Assembly (NCBI GenBank): GCA_947500555.1
Contig: CANMSE010000008.1
Coordinates: forward strand, 18,710-82,709
Direction of reading: 5' to 3'
DNA from: an uncultured Fulvivirga sp.
GTDB lineage: Bacteria > Bacteroidota > Bacteroidia > Cytophagales > Cyclobacteriaceae
Length of the DNA: 64,000 nucleotides
Shown here: in pieces, positions 1-9,001 of the stretch
Layout of the letters: each line of letters starts with the position of its first letter
How positions within the stretch are numbered: position 1 is the first letter of the stretch
The notes under the pieces: generated by a model
The model's database searches: none
What the model was told of the DNA's origin: nothing
Seen by the model: only the letters and a program-made list of their open reading frames with translations
Made by a program: the position numbers and the translations under genes

Positions 1-1444
1 TTGTTTGAGGCATAACGTCATCATCAGCTGCTACAACTATAATTACAATGTCAGTTACTTTAGCTCCACGGGCTCTCATTGCTGTAAAAGCTTCGTGACC
101 TGGTGTATCTAAAAACGCAATCTTATGACCACTATCAGTCATAACATCGTAAGCACCAATGTGCTGTGTAATTCCTCCAGCTTCTCCTGAAGTAACTTTT
201 GAACTCCTGATATAATCTAGTAATGATGTTTTACCATGATCAACGTGACCCATAATGGTCACGATAGGAGCTCTGTCTGCTAAGTCTTCTTCTGCATCAA
301 CTTGCTCCTCAACCTCTGTCTCATCATCTGCAGAAGTAAATTCTACATTATAATCAAACTCATCCGCAATAACGGTAATTGATTCCGCGTCTAACCGCTG
401 GTTAATCGATACGAACATACCGAGCCCCATACATACTGAAATGACATCATTGACAGAAACATTCATCAAAGAAGCAAGATCATTGGCCGAGATAAATTCT
501 GTTACCTTGAGAGTCTTAGACTCTTCTTGTTCCTGAAGCAACTGCTCTTCTTTAGCATCAGCTACTGCTGACCTTTTTTCACGTCTATATTTTGCTCCGC
601 CTTTCTTTTTCCCACCGCTTAGTTTAGCAAGGGTAGCCTTAATTTTATCCTGAATTTCCTTTTCAGAAGGTTCTTCTTTTTCTACACGCGGTTTGTTTGG
701 ACCTGACCTTCTATTATCTGGTCTGGTGTCCATGCGTTTACGAGGCCGTTTCTTTTTCTCTTGTTTTCTATCATCAGAAGATGCTACAGGCTTACTCTTT
801 TTATCTTTCTGAGTGGGCAGATCAATCTTTCCAACAACTTTCAGTCCCTGTAATTTATCAGCTTTCGCCTCGATAACCTTCTCTTCCTTTTTCTCTTCTT
901 CGACTTTGGGCTCTTCTTTTGGAACTACTTTTTCCTTAGGCTCTTCTGCAACAGGTGCAGCGGGCTCCTCTTTTATTTCTTCCTTCGGCTCAGGCTTCTC
1001 CTCGACTTTTTCTTCCGGCTTTTTCTTATCTAAGTCAATCTTTCCTAAAACCTTAATTCCTTGAAGTTTAGTTTTTTCTGCCTCAACTTTCTCTGGCTTA
1101 TCTTCTTCCTTAGTCTCGGGAGTATCAGGCGTGACTTTTTCCGCTGATAGATTCTTAATCAGAACCTCTTCTTCAGTAGATTTTTTCACTGGTTTAAGAT
1201 GATCCTGATCTATGGCAATATCCTCATGTTTAGTGCCTATTGATAGACCTGAAGCCTCTTCCTTCTCAGATGCAGAATCGGCAAATTCTCTGGAGAGCAT
1301 GGCAAATTGCTCCCCATTAACTTTAGCATTGGGGCTACTCTCCACCTCTTGGCCCTTCTCAGCTAGAAAATCTACAATGGTGGATAGTCCCACATTGAGT
1401 TTTCTTGCTACCTGGCTGAGCCTCATCATTTTTTCATCTGCCAT
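1..1444 (-). CDS. infB: Translation initiation factor IF-2 (partial, C-terminus beyond left edge)
   Basis: IF-2 is the GTPase that places initiator fMet-tRNA on the 30S subunit and promotes subunit joining. The visible part starts at ATG 1444 with an IF2_N helical domain (MADEKMMRLSQVARKLNVG), then about 200 residues of Lys/Glu/Pro-rich linker containing two copies of a KLQGxKVxGKIDL motif. A second IF2_N-like segment follows, then the start of the G domain with P-loop GHVDHGKTS, switch II DTPGHEAF and several further GTPase residues. The window ends inside the G domain, so domains II-IV are missing. It is the third gene of the rimP-nusA-infB operon, 39 bases after nusA, and has no promoter of its own that I can see. 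The charged linker produces long but false ORFs on the plus strand. Confidence 0.96.
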   Translation of the reverse strand, partial: MADEKMMRLSQVARKLNVGLSTIVDFLAEKGQEVESSPNAKVNGEQFAMLSREFADSASEKEEASGLSIGTKHEDIAIDQDHLKPVKKSTEEEVLIKNLSAEKVTPDTPETKEEDKPEKVEAEKTKLQGIKVLGKIDLDKKKPEEKVEEKPEPKEEIKEEPAAPVAEEPKEKVVPKEEPKVEEEKKEEKVIEAKADKLQGLKVVGKIDLPTQKDKKSKPVASSDDRKQEKKKRPRKRMDTRPDNRRSGPNKPRVEKEEPSEKEIQDKIKATLAKLSGGKKKGGAKYRREKRSAVADAKEEQLLQEQEESKTLKVTEFISANDLASLMNVSVNDVISVCMGLGMFVSINQRLDAESITVIADEFDYNVEFTSADDETEVEEQVDAEEDLADRAPIVTIMGHVDHGKTSLLDYIRSSKVTSGEAGGITQHIGAYDVMTDSGHKIAFLDTPGHEAFTAMRARGAKVTDIVIIVVAADDDVMPQT

Positions 1445-1483
1445 ATTCAAATATCTTCTTTTTTTACAAGTTTAAAAAATGAC

Positions 1484-2725
1484 TTATTCGAACTCTTGTT
1501 TCAATATTTTTAGGACATTATTGATCGTTTCTTCCTCTAAATCTGTCCTTTTTTCAAGTTCTTCTTTGTCAAGTGTAAGTACACTTTTGGCTGTGTCAAG
1601 GCCTATTCTTTTAAGCTCGTCAATGACCCAGCTTTCAATTTCGTCTGAGAATTCATCAAGATCTACATCTTCCTCATCGAACTCTCCCAACTCTCTAAAC
1701 ACATCAATCTCTTTGCCCACTAATCGACTAGCAAGTTTAATGTTCTGACCTCCTTTACCAATAGCTAGAGATACTTGATCAGGTTTCAAAAATACCGATA
1801 CACGTTCTTCCTCTTCAGCAATTTTTATGCTACCAATTTTAGCAGGGCTCAAAGCTCTAGTGATATATAAATCCATATTATCAGTGAAATTGATAACATC
1901 GATATTCTCATTTTGTAATTCTCTAACAATACTATGAATTCGCGATCCTTTCATACCTACACAAGCCCCCACAGGATCAATACGATCATCATAAGATTCT
2001 ACCGCCACTTTTGCTCTCTCACCTGGCTCTCGAACAACTTTCTTAATAGTTATTAGACCATCATAAACTTCGGGCACCTCACTTTCAAAGAGTCGCTCTA
2101 AGAATACAGGGCTTGTTCTTGAAAGAATAATTTTTGGGCTTCCATTGACCATTTCAACCCGATCAACAATAGCTCTTACCTGATCACCCTTTCTAAATCT
2201 ATCTTTTGGTATTTGCTCTGATCTCGGAACTGCGATTTCATTACCCTCTGCATCAATCAACAATACTTCGCGACTTAGAATCTGGTAAACCTCCCCAGTA
2301 ATGATTTCACCCACAAGATCTTTATACTTTTCGTATAGTATATCTTTTTCTAAATCCTTAACGCGTTGTATTAACGTCTGACGAGCGGTCATAACTGCAC
2401 GTCTACCAAAATCAATCAGTGTGATCTCTTCCGCCACCTCTTCACCTATCTCAAAATCAGGCTCAATTTTCTGAGCATCAGACAGACTGATCTTATCGTG
2501 ATCCCAGATATCCTCAGAGTTATCATCAACAATTTCTCTAAATCTCCAAATTTCAAGATCCCCTTTATCAGCATTAATGATAATGTCGAAGTTCTCATCC
2601 GTTTCAAACTTCTTTCTGATCATGGTTCTGAAAACATCTTCCAGAATTCTGATCATTGTAGGCCTATCTATGTTTTTCTGTTTTGCAAAATCTGCAAATG
2701 ACTCTATTAGTACAGAAGCATCCAT
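1484..2725 (-). CDS. nusA: Transcription termination/antitermination factor NusA
   Basis: NusA binds RNA polymerase and nascent RNA and modulates pausing, intrinsic termination and antitermination. The 413 residues show the order N-terminal polymerase-binding domain (about 1-130), S1 domain (about 133-200), then two KH domains. The KH part contains GACVGMKGSRIHSIVREL and the GxxG loop in VSLAIGKGGQNIKLASRL. The C-terminus has a single acidic helical segment ending near residue 413, without the long acidic repeats of gamma-proteobacterial NusA, as is usual in Bacteroidota. It sits 19 bases after rimP and ahead of infB, the classical operon order. Because an intrinsic terminator lies in the operon leader (3232-3252), NusA could influence its own expression; that is inference. 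Confidence 0.97.
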   Translation of the reverse strand: MDASVLIESFADFAKQKNIDRPTMIRILEDVFRTMIRKKFETDENFDIIINADKGDLEIWRFREIVDDNSEDIWDHDKISLSDAQKIEPDFEIGEEVAEEITLIDFGRRAVMTARQTLIQRVKDLEKDILYEKYKDLVGEIITGEVYQILSREVLLIDAEGNEIAVPRSEQIPKDRFRKGDQVRAIVDRVEMVNGSPKIILSRTSPVFLERLFESEVPEVYDGLITIKKVVREPGERAKVAVESYDDRIDPVGACVGMKGSRIHSIVRELQNENIDVINFTDNMDLYITRALSPAKIGSIKIAEEEERVSVFLKPDQVSLAIGKGGQNIKLASRLVGKEIDVFRELGEFDEEDVDLDEFSDEIESWVIDELKRIGLDTAKSVLTLDKEELEKRTDLEEETINNVLKILKQEFE

Positions 2726-2744
2726 TGTATAGTTATTAATTTTT

Positions 2745-3215
2745 TTATTTGAATGATACTTGAACGATTGTCTTTTTTATCTCATCCGTTGCCAACTGCA
2801 ATGGTTCATGAGTAATCTTTTTACCTTTTTTTACTTCTCTGTCTAAAGAGATAAACTCTTCGGACGCACCTTTAAGAATTCCCTTTATTTCTTTCCCTTC
2901 CTTTGTGGTCACTTTCAAATGTCTATCAATATTCTTAAGATATTGCCTTAAAGAACTCAATGGATAGTCCACTCCAGGAGAAGAAACTTCTAAAGTGTAC
3001 TTTGAACCAATAATATTCTGCTCTTCTAGAATATTACCTATAGCTCTACTCAGTACAGCACAATCATCAATAGTCACACCATTGTCACCGTCTAATAAGA
3101 TGGAAATCTTTGCAGGACCTTTTTCTGATGAGACTGATACATCAGCTAAAAAGAACTCATCTCCTTTAAGATTATCTGTTGCTAACTGATGTACTATTGA
3201 TTGTAAATTCTCCAA
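2745..3215 (-). CDS. rimP: Ribosome maturation factor RimP
   Basis: RimP assists late assembly of the 30S subunit. The protein has the N-terminal alpha/beta domain (GDEFFLADVSVSS, then ISILLDGDNGVTIDDCAVLSR), the family signature YTLEVSSPGVDYPL and a C-terminal Sm-like domain. The frame stays open to a TTG at 3290, but that longer reading would put the promoter and the leader hairpin inside the gene and would add 25 residues absent from the family. I therefore place the start at TTG 3215, giving 156 residues, the normal length. No ATG or GTG is available near this position. It is the first gene of the rimP-nusA-infB operon. Confidence 0.9.
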   Translation of the reverse strand: MENLQSIVHQLATDNLKGDEFFLADVSVSSEKGPAKISILLDGDNGVTIDDCAVLSRAIGNILEEQNIIGSKYTLEVSSPGVDYPLSSLRQYLKNIDRHLKVTTKEGKEIKGILKGASEEFISLDREVKKGKKITHEPLQLATDEIKKTIVQVSFK

Positions 3216-3231
3216 ATTCGTAATATAAAAA

Positions 3232-3252
3232 GAGGGGACTCGTTGTCCCCTC
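3232..3252 (-). terminator. Hairpin plus U-tract in the rimP leader (candidate attenuator)
   Basis: A perfect 8-bp stem (GAGGGGAC / GTCCCCTC) with a 5-base loop is followed on the minus strand by CTTTTTATA. It lies about 18 bases downstream of the predicted transcription start and about 17 bases before the rimP start. This is the structure of an intrinsic terminator placed inside a leader. No convergent upstream gene needs it, since the neighbour is divergent. Confidence 0.7.
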
Positions 3253-3276
3253 AGAAACTTATTATATTTACATCTG

Positions 3277-3308
3277 CAAATGTAAATCAATTTTGTTTGC
3301 TTTACAAA
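3277..3308 (-). promoter_or_regulatory. Promoter of the rimP-nusA-infB operon
   Basis: On the minus strand this reads TTTG, a 20-base spacer, then TACATTTG, matching the Bacteroidota primary sigma factor consensus (TTTG at -33, TAnnTTTG at -7). Transcription would begin near 3270. Confidence 0.6.
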
Positions 3309-3356
3309 GGGTTACGTAGACAGATGTAATCAATTTATTTAGACCATATATAATAC

Positions 3357-4349
3357 GTGAGATATTTAAAGCCTTCGGCATTTATTATCGCTTTAATTTT
3401 GATAAATGCTTGTCAGACTGAAAAAAAACAATCTGAAGAAATTGTAGATGTAGAGAAAAAGGTTTTTGTTCCTCCTTTTAATGCTGACTCCGCCTTCTCA
3501 TTTGTTGAAAAGCAAGTAAGCTTTGGCCCCAGAGTGCCCAATAGTCAACCACATAATGTAACTGGTAATTATTTGGTCGAAAAACTCAGTTCCATGAACT
3601 GGACAGTGACTGAGCAAAATTTTGAGGCAACCACATTTGATCAACAACTTCTATACCTCCGAAATATTATAGCTTCTTACAACAGTTCCGCTTCCAAGCG
3701 AATTCTTTTAGCTGCACATTGGGATACGCGACCTTTTGCAGACAAGGATAGTGAACGAAAAAATGAGCCGATATCTGGTGCTAATGATGGGGCGAGTGGT
3801 GTAGGTGTATTACTGGAGATTGCAAGGACAATAACAATCTATGATTCACTAAATATCGGAATAGACATCATTTTTTTTGATGGTGAAGATTGGGGGGAAC
3901 GGCCAGGTGAAAGTAGCAGACCTACTAATGGCTTGGAAAGCTGGTGGTGCTTGGGGTCACAATACTGGTCTAAGAACAAGCACAAACCTAACTATTCTGC
4001 ATACTATGGAATACTATTAGATATGGTTGGTGGTAAAAATGCACAATTCCCAATAGAAGGTTATTCTAATGAATTGGCCCCATCTATTGTAGAAAAGGTT
4101 TGGTCAAAAGCTGCTGGAATAGGATTTGGTAATTACTTTGTAAGAAGTCAAGGTGGAGCTATAACTGATGATCATTTTTTTGTTAATAAGTATGCCAAAA
4201 TACCGATGATTGATATTATTCCTACCGATCCGTCAGATGGATCTTTTGGCTCATTTCATCATACACATGAAGATGACATGGATATTATCAGTAAGGAAAC
4301 CTTGAACGCTGTAGGCTCCACAGTACTACATGTTATTTACAATGAATAA
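3357..4349 (+). CDS. M28 family lipoprotein, glutaminyl-peptide cyclotransferase-like
   Basis: This 330-residue protein is a predicted lipoprotein (signal MRYLKPSAFIIALILINAC, acylated Cys19) with one zinc-dependent M28 fold. Metal-site motifs are AAHWDTRPFAD (His, Asp), SGANDGASGVGVLLEIA (Asp), FFDGEDWGE (acidic pair) and a late His in FGSFHHTHEDDMDII. The pattern matches glutaminyl cyclases and their bacterial M28 relatives, which convert N-terminal Gln to pyroglutamate, better than aminopeptidases. Many Bacteroidota exported proteins begin with Gln after signal cleavage, so a cyclase role is plausible, but an aminopeptidase activity cannot be excluded. The start is GTG 3357. It is divergent from rimP and convergent with gcvP. 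Confidence 0.85.
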   Translation: MRYLKPSAFIIALILINACQTEKKQSEEIVDVEKKVFVPPFNADSAFSFVEKQVSFGPRVPNSQPHNVTGNYLVEKLSSMNWTVTEQNFEATTFDQQLLYLRNIIASYNSSASKRILLAAHWDTRPFADKDSERKNEPISGANDGASGVGVLLEIARTITIYDSLNIGIDIIFFDGEDWGERPGESSRPTNGLESWWCLGSQYWSKNKHKPNYSAYYGILLDMVGGKNAQFPIEGYSNELAPSIVEKVWSKAAGIGFGNYFVRSQGGAITDDHFFVNKYAKIPMIDIIPTDPSDGSFGSFHHTHEDDMDIISKETLNAVGSTVLHVIYNE

Positions 4350-4375
4350 AGTAGGCCAGTAAAACTGGCCTACTT
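4349..4375. terminator. Bidirectional terminator between the M28 gene and gcvP
   Basis: A perfect 11-bp stem (AAGTAGGCCAG / CTGGCCTACTT) with loop TAAAA begins at the stop codon of the M28 gene and sits 12 bases from the gcvP stop. T-tracts are weak on both sides, but the placement between convergent genes fits a shared terminator. Confidence 0.65.
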
Positions 4376-4386
4376 GAAAATATCAA

Positions 4387-7269
4387 TCACGATTCAGCCA
4401 GTTCAGCCTCTTCAGAATATTCGCTTAAAGGAAGACAACTGCACATCAGATTTCTGTCCCCGTAAGCACTATCAATTCGACCAACTGTTGGCCAGAATTT
4501 CATTTGAGAAACATATGGTAATGGATATGACGCTTTCTCTCTACTATATGGCTTATTCCATTCTGTAGCAGTAATTACTACTGCCGTATGAGGAGCATTT
4601 TTCAAAACATTATTTTCTGCATCCGCCAAGCCATCTGCTATCTCTCTAATCTCATTTCTTATTTCGACTAAAGCATCACAAAATCTATCTAATTCTTCCT
4701 TCGTTTCACTTTCAGTTGGCTCGATCATCATAGTGCCAGCCACAGGGAATGATACTGTTGGAGCATGGTACCCATAATCCATTAATCTTTTGGCTATATC
4801 TTCTACTTCTACACCAAGTTTTTTAAAGTCTCTGCAGTCAATAATCATTTCGTGAGCAGCCCTACCATTTTTTCCAGTATACAGCACATCATAATGGCCC
4901 GTTAAACGCTCTTTTATATAATTAGCATTTAATATAGCCAGCTGTGTTGCCGCTTTTAGTCCATTTCTACCCATCATAGCGATATAAGCATATGAGATTG
5001 TCAAAATGCTTGAGCTACCATAAGGGGCAGCAGAGATAGCAGTAATTGCGTTCTCACCACCAGTCTTTATTAATGGATTCCCTGGAAGAAATGGTGCTAG
5101 TTGTTTAGCTACACCAATTGGTCCCATCCCCGGTCCACCACCGCCATGAGGAATACAGAAAGTCTTATGCAGGTTTAAATGACATACATCAGCTCCGATA
5201 TTTGCAGGGCTGGTCAAACCAACCTGTGCATTCATATTAGCACCATCCATGTAAACCTGGCCTCCAAAGTCATGAATAACCTGACAGATTTCCTTTATAC
5301 TCTCCTCAAAGACACCATGAGTAGACGGGTACGTAACCATCAAAGCCGCTAAATTATCTTTATGTAATTCGGCTTTCTCCTTTAGATCATCTAAATCAAT
5401 ATTTCCAAGTTCGTCACATTTTACAATGACAACCTTCATTCCAGCCATGACGGCACTTGCAGGATTTGTTCCATGTGCAGAAGAAGGAATCAAGGTTATA
5501 TTTCTATGACTATCACCATTATTTGCATGATAGGCTCTAATAACCATAAGTCCTGCATATTCACCCTGAGCGCCACTGTTTGGTTGAAGTGACATGGCAT
5601 AAAATCCAGTAATTTCACATAGCCATTTGCTCAAATCAGAAAATAGCTCATTGTATCCTTCTGCTTGGTCTATTGGAGCAAAGGGATGTAGCTTACCAAA
5701 TTCTGGCCAGGTTACAGGAATCATCTCTGAGGTAGCATTCAGTTTCATAGTACAGGAACCTAATGAAATCATGCTATGTACAAGGGAAAGATCTTTATTT
5801 TCTAACCTTTTTATATAGCGCAACATTTCATGCTCCGCATGATACATATTAAAAACCGGGTGTTCTAAATAAGTCGACTCTCTGACTAGACTCTTGGACC
5901 AATTTATACTTAAATTATGGCTATCGAAATCAAAATCAGACTTGCCTGACAATAACTCATAGATACTCTTGACATCTTCAAGAGTAGTGGTTTCGTCCAG
6001 TGATATTCCGATATGATTCGTGTCAAAGTATCTAAAGTTTGTATTAATACTTTCAGCCTTTGTCTTCAATCCCTCTTTATCCTCAATAGCCACTTTTAGG
6101 GTATCAAAAAAGTTAGCATTCATTTGTTCTAACCCTGCACTTTCTAAAGCAGCACTTAAAAGCTGTGTAAGTCCATGAACTCTTTCTGCAATTTTACGCA
6201 AGCCTTTTGGACCATGATAGACGGCATACATGCCTGAAATCACAGCTAATAACACTTGAGCCGTACAAATATTTGATGTGGCTTTTTCTCTTCTAATATG
6301 CTGTTCACGAGTCTGTAACGCCATTCTATACCCATCATTACCTTGAGCGTCTACCGATGCTCCAATTATTCTACCTGGGATTTGGCGTTTGAAAGCCTCT
6401 CTGGTTGCAAAAAAAGCAGCATGTGGTCCACCATATCCCATAGGGACTCCAAATCTCTGGCTGGAACCAACAACCACATCAACACCCATCTCACCAGGAG
6501 ATTTTAGCAATAAAAGGCTCAATAAATCTGTACCCATTGACACAAAGACTTGATTATCTTTGGCTGTACTGACAAAATCAGAGTAATCTTTTATTTCACC
6601 ATTGTTGTTAGGATACTGTAGGTAGATACCATAAAGTTCATCATCAGTCAGATCGATTTCGGATAAATCGCCAATAACTAATTCAATTCCTATAGGTGTT
6701 GCTCGAGTTTTGAGGATATCTAAGGTTTGAGGAAAGGTATTTTTATCTACGAAAAACTTATTAGAGTTCTTCTTTACTCCTTTTCTAAGTCCTGCAAGCA
6801 TAGCCATAGCTTCTGCCGCTGCTGTACCTTCATCCAGCAGTGAAGCATTGGCTATCTCCATACCCGTTAGATCAATAACGGTGGTTTGAAAATTAATCAG
6901 TGCCTCTAATCTACCCTGAGCGATTTCTGCTTGATATGGAGTGTAGGCTGTGTACCAACCCGGGTTCTCCAATATATTTCTTAAAATGACACCAGGTGTT
7001 ATAGTGTCATAATATCCAGTGCCGATGTAAGACCTAAATATTTTATTCTTCGATGCCAACTTTTTAAAGTTGTTTAAGAACTCATATTCACTCTGGGCCA
7101 ACGGTAGGTCTAAGTCCTTTTCTAACTGAATGGACTTAGGAATAGTTTCATCAATCAAATCATCAAGAGAATTGGCATTAATTGCCTTTAACATACTATT
7201 AACCTGATCTTCATCTGGTCCATTATGACGTGAATCAAAGCGCTCTTTGTAGTGGATATCTAATTTCAT
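4387..7269 (-). CDS. gcvP: Glycine dehydrogenase (aminomethyl-transferring), P protein
   Basis: GcvP is the PLP-dependent P protein of the glycine cleavage system. It decarboxylates glycine and passes the aminomethyl group to lipoylated H protein. At 960 residues it is the single-chain form in which the two half-domains are fused. The PLP lysine is about Lys702 in the motif HLNLHKTFCIPHGGGGPG; the N-terminal half carries MLDEGTA-like and GGPHAAFFATR segments typical of the family. A TAnnTTTG element at 7335-7342 gives a leader of about 60 bases; I saw no glycine riboswitch core in it. The lipA gene is only 1.7 kb away; its product is required to lipoylate the H protein. Confidence 0.97.
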   Translation of the reverse strand: MKLDIHYKERFDSRHNGPDEDQVNSMLKAINANSLDDLIDETIPKSIQLEKDLDLPLAQSEYEFLNNFKKLASKNKIFRSYIGTGYYDTITPGVILRNILENPGWYTAYTPYQAEIAQGRLEALINFQTTVIDLTGMEIANASLLDEGTAAAEAMAMLAGLRKGVKKNSNKFFVDKNTFPQTLDILKTRATPIGIELVIGDLSEIDLTDDELYGIYLQYPNNNGEIKDYSDFVSTAKDNQVFVSMGTDLLSLLLLKSPGEMGVDVVVGSSQRFGVPMGYGGPHAAFFATREAFKRQIPGRIIGASVDAQGNDGYRMALQTREQHIRREKATSNICTAQVLLAVISGMYAVYHGPKGLRKIAERVHGLTQLLSAALESAGLEQMNANFFDTLKVAIEDKEGLKTKAESINTNFRYFDTNHIGISLDETTTLEDVKSIYELLSGKSDFDFDSHNLSINWSKSLVRESTYLEHPVFNMYHAEHEMLRYIKRLENKDLSLVHSMISLGSCTMKLNATSEMIPVTWPEFGKLHPFAPIDQAEGYNELFSDLSKWLCEITGFYAMSLQPNSGAQGEYAGLMVIRAYHANNGDSHRNITLIPSSAHGTNPASAVMAGMKVVIVKCDELGNIDLDDLKEKAELHKDNLAALMVTYPSTHGVFEESIKEICQVIHDFGGQVYMDGANMNAQVGLTSPANIGADVCHLNLHKTFCIPHGGGGPGMGPIGVAKQLAPFLPGNPLIKTGGENAITAISAAPYGSSSILTISYAYIAMMGRNGLKAATQLAILNANYIKERLTGHYDVLYTGKNGRAAHEMIIDCRDFKKLGVEVEDIAKRLMDYGYHAPTVSFPVAGTMMIEPTESETKEELDRFCDALVEIRNEIREIADGLADAENNVLKNAPHTAVVITATEWNKPYSREKASYPLPYVSQMKFWPTVGRIDSAYGDRNLMCSCLPLSEYSEEAELAES

Positions 7270-7334
7270 CTCTTAAAAATAATGTACAAAAAAGTTCATT
7301 TCAATGGACGATTACGACCGTGAAAATAAGACTG

Positions 7335-7342
7335 CAAAGTTA
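7335..7342 (-). promoter_or_regulatory. Candidate gcvP -7 element
   Basis: The minus strand reads TAACTTTG, an exact TAnnTTTG match, about 65 bases before the gcvP ATG. No clear TTTG is seen at the -33 position. Confidence 0.4.
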
Positions 7343-7417
7343 CAATCTTTTTCACATAATAATTGTTCAGATTTTGTAGAAAAAACGTGTTTAAACCTCA
7401 CAACCATTCATCAAAAA

Positions 7418-7451
7418 TTTGCATCTAAATTCAGTCAAAATATTAGCTTTG
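7418..7451 (+). promoter_or_regulatory. Promoter of the PA-domain M28 peptidase gene
   Basis: TTTG (7418-7421) and TAGCTTTG (7444-7451) are separated by 22 bases, slightly longer than usual. The ATG follows 19 bases after the -7 element. Confidence 0.45.
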
Positions 7452-7470
7452 CCTTCTCCAAATTTTAATT

Positions 7471-8958
7471 ATGAAGAATCTACTTAGTGTTTTACTGTTT
7501 TTATCCTTTCAGGTTCTTGCTCAAAATGAGCCTATTACAAAATATAGTGAAACAATAACACAGAAAGATCTCCTAGAGCATTTGTCAATCTTGGCATCTG
7601 ATGCTTTAGGTGGAAGAGAAACAGGAAAAGCAGGACAGAAAATGGCCGCTGCTTATATCGCTGAACAATTTAAAAATCTTGGATTGGTCGGTCCTGTTAA
7701 AAATGGTGGTAACTCCGGTTTCTATCAACCAATTAACTTGTATACATCATCCCCTGGTGATATTTATATAGAAGTTGGCAAGAAAAGGATAGTTAATGAT
7801 TACCATAATATGGTTTACTATGGCAATAGTCCTACTTCAGGCGTATTGACAAACTCTATTGTATTCGTTGGCGGTGGTACGGAAGAAGACTTTGAGGGGA
7901 AAGATGTTAAAGGCAAAATAGTTCTTACTGTCTCATCTAGCAATCGCTCATGGAGAGATGTGGCGGAGGTTGCAGAAGAATTGGGCGCTGTCCAGTTATT
8001 TGTGGTAAATTATGATACCGATGAGGGGTTTGCAGGATATGCAAGCCAGATGGAACACTACTTAACTAACGGTCGACTATCTATTGATAAACCGAAAGAG
8101 GGTAAGAGTGGAGTCTTTTTTTTGAAACCATCAACTGCTGCTGAACTCTTGGGTGTCAAGTCGGCTGATTTAACAAGTGGAAAAAAAATAAGTTCTGTTG
8201 AAGTTACATACAGTGTTTCGATAAATACTAAAGTTTTAGAAACTGAAAATGTTCTTGGTTACTTGGAAGGTACTGACTTGAAGGAAGAGTTAGTAGTTCT
8301 TACTGCTCATTATGACCATGTTGGGATGGATGATGGAAAAATTTACAACGGGGCGGATGATGATGGATCTGGAACAGTTGCCGTTCTTGAGCTTGCTGAA
8401 GCATTTGTAAAGGCTAAAAAAGAAGGAAAAGGTCCTAGAAGAAGTATTTTATTTATGACTGTTACAGGTGAAGAAAAAGGCTTGCTAGGTTCTGAATATT
8501 ACACTAAGAATCCTGTATTTGAGTTGAAAAAAACCGTTGTTAATTTAAATATTGACATGATAGGAAGAGTCGATCCAGAACATACGGACAGTCAAAACTA
8601 TGTTTATCTGGTTGGTTCTGATAGACTTTCTTCAGAACTACATGAACTGAGTGAAAAGGCTAATAGTACTTACACAAAATTTAACTTAGATTATACTTAC
8701 AACGATGAGGGTCATCCAGACCGTATCTATTATAGATCTGATCATTGGAATTTTGCCAAAAATAATATTCCTATCATATTCTACTTTAATGGAGTCCATG
8801 AAGACTACCATAAGCCTACTGATACTGTAGATAAAATTAACTTTGAACTATTACAGAGACGCACTCAATTGGTATACTATACCGCTTGGATAGTTGCTAA
8901 TCGAGATGATAGACTCGTGGTAGACAAACTCCAGAGTCAGCAAGTGGATAGTAAATAA
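7471..8958 (+). CDS. Exported M28 peptidase with PA domain
   Basis: This is a predicted secreted zinc exopeptidase (aminopeptidase-type) of 495 residues. It has a signal peptide (MKNLLSVLLFLSFQVLAQ), an inserted protease-associated domain around residues 125-190, and a C-terminal M28 catalytic core. Metal and catalytic residues appear in LTAHYDHVG, NGADDDGSGTVAVLEL, VTGEEKGLLGSEYY, NIDMIGRVD and GVHEDYHKPTDT, so the active site looks complete. Substrate is unknown; the family ranges from leucine aminopeptidases to carboxypeptidases. It is monocistronic, with its own promoter at 7418-7451, and convergent with lipA. Confidence 0.9.
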   Translation: MKNLLSVLLFLSFQVLAQNEPITKYSETITQKDLLEHLSILASDALGGRETGKAGQKMAAAYIAEQFKNLGLVGPVKNGGNSGFYQPINLYTSSPGDIYIEVGKKRIVNDYHNMVYYGNSPTSGVLTNSIVFVGGGTEEDFEGKDVKGKIVLTVSSSNRSWRDVAEVAEELGAVQLFVVNYDTDEGFAGYASQMEHYLTNGRLSIDKPKEGKSGVFFLKPSTAAELLGVKSADLTSGKKISSVEVTYSVSINTKVLETENVLGYLEGTDLKEELVVLTAHYDHVGMDDGKIYNGADDDGSGTVAVLELAEAFVKAKKEGKGPRRSILFMTVTGEEKGLLGSEYYTKNPVFELKKTVVNLNIDMIGRVDPEHTDSQNYVYLVGSDRLSSELHELSEKANSTYTKFNLDYTYNDEGHPDRIYYRSDHWNFAKNNIPIIFYFNGVHEDYHKPTDTVDKINFELLQRRTQLVYYTAWIVANRDDRLVVDKLQSQQVDSK

Positions 8959-9001
8959 AAGTCCCTTACCGACTACTTATTTACCTATAGACTTATTTTA
9001 C

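Noticed and set aside
813..1748. Ser/Phe-rich plus-strand ORFs opposite infB and nusA
   Set aside because: They come from the reverse of the Glu/Lys-rich linker and are not genes.
3216..3290. Longer rimP reading frame from TTG 3290
   Set aside because: It would place the promoter and leader hairpin inside the coding region and adds 25 residues not seen in RimP proteins.
7270..7470. Glycine riboswitch upstream of gcvP
   Set aside because: The leader from the predicted start is only about 66 bases and contains none of the conserved core of that riboswitch.
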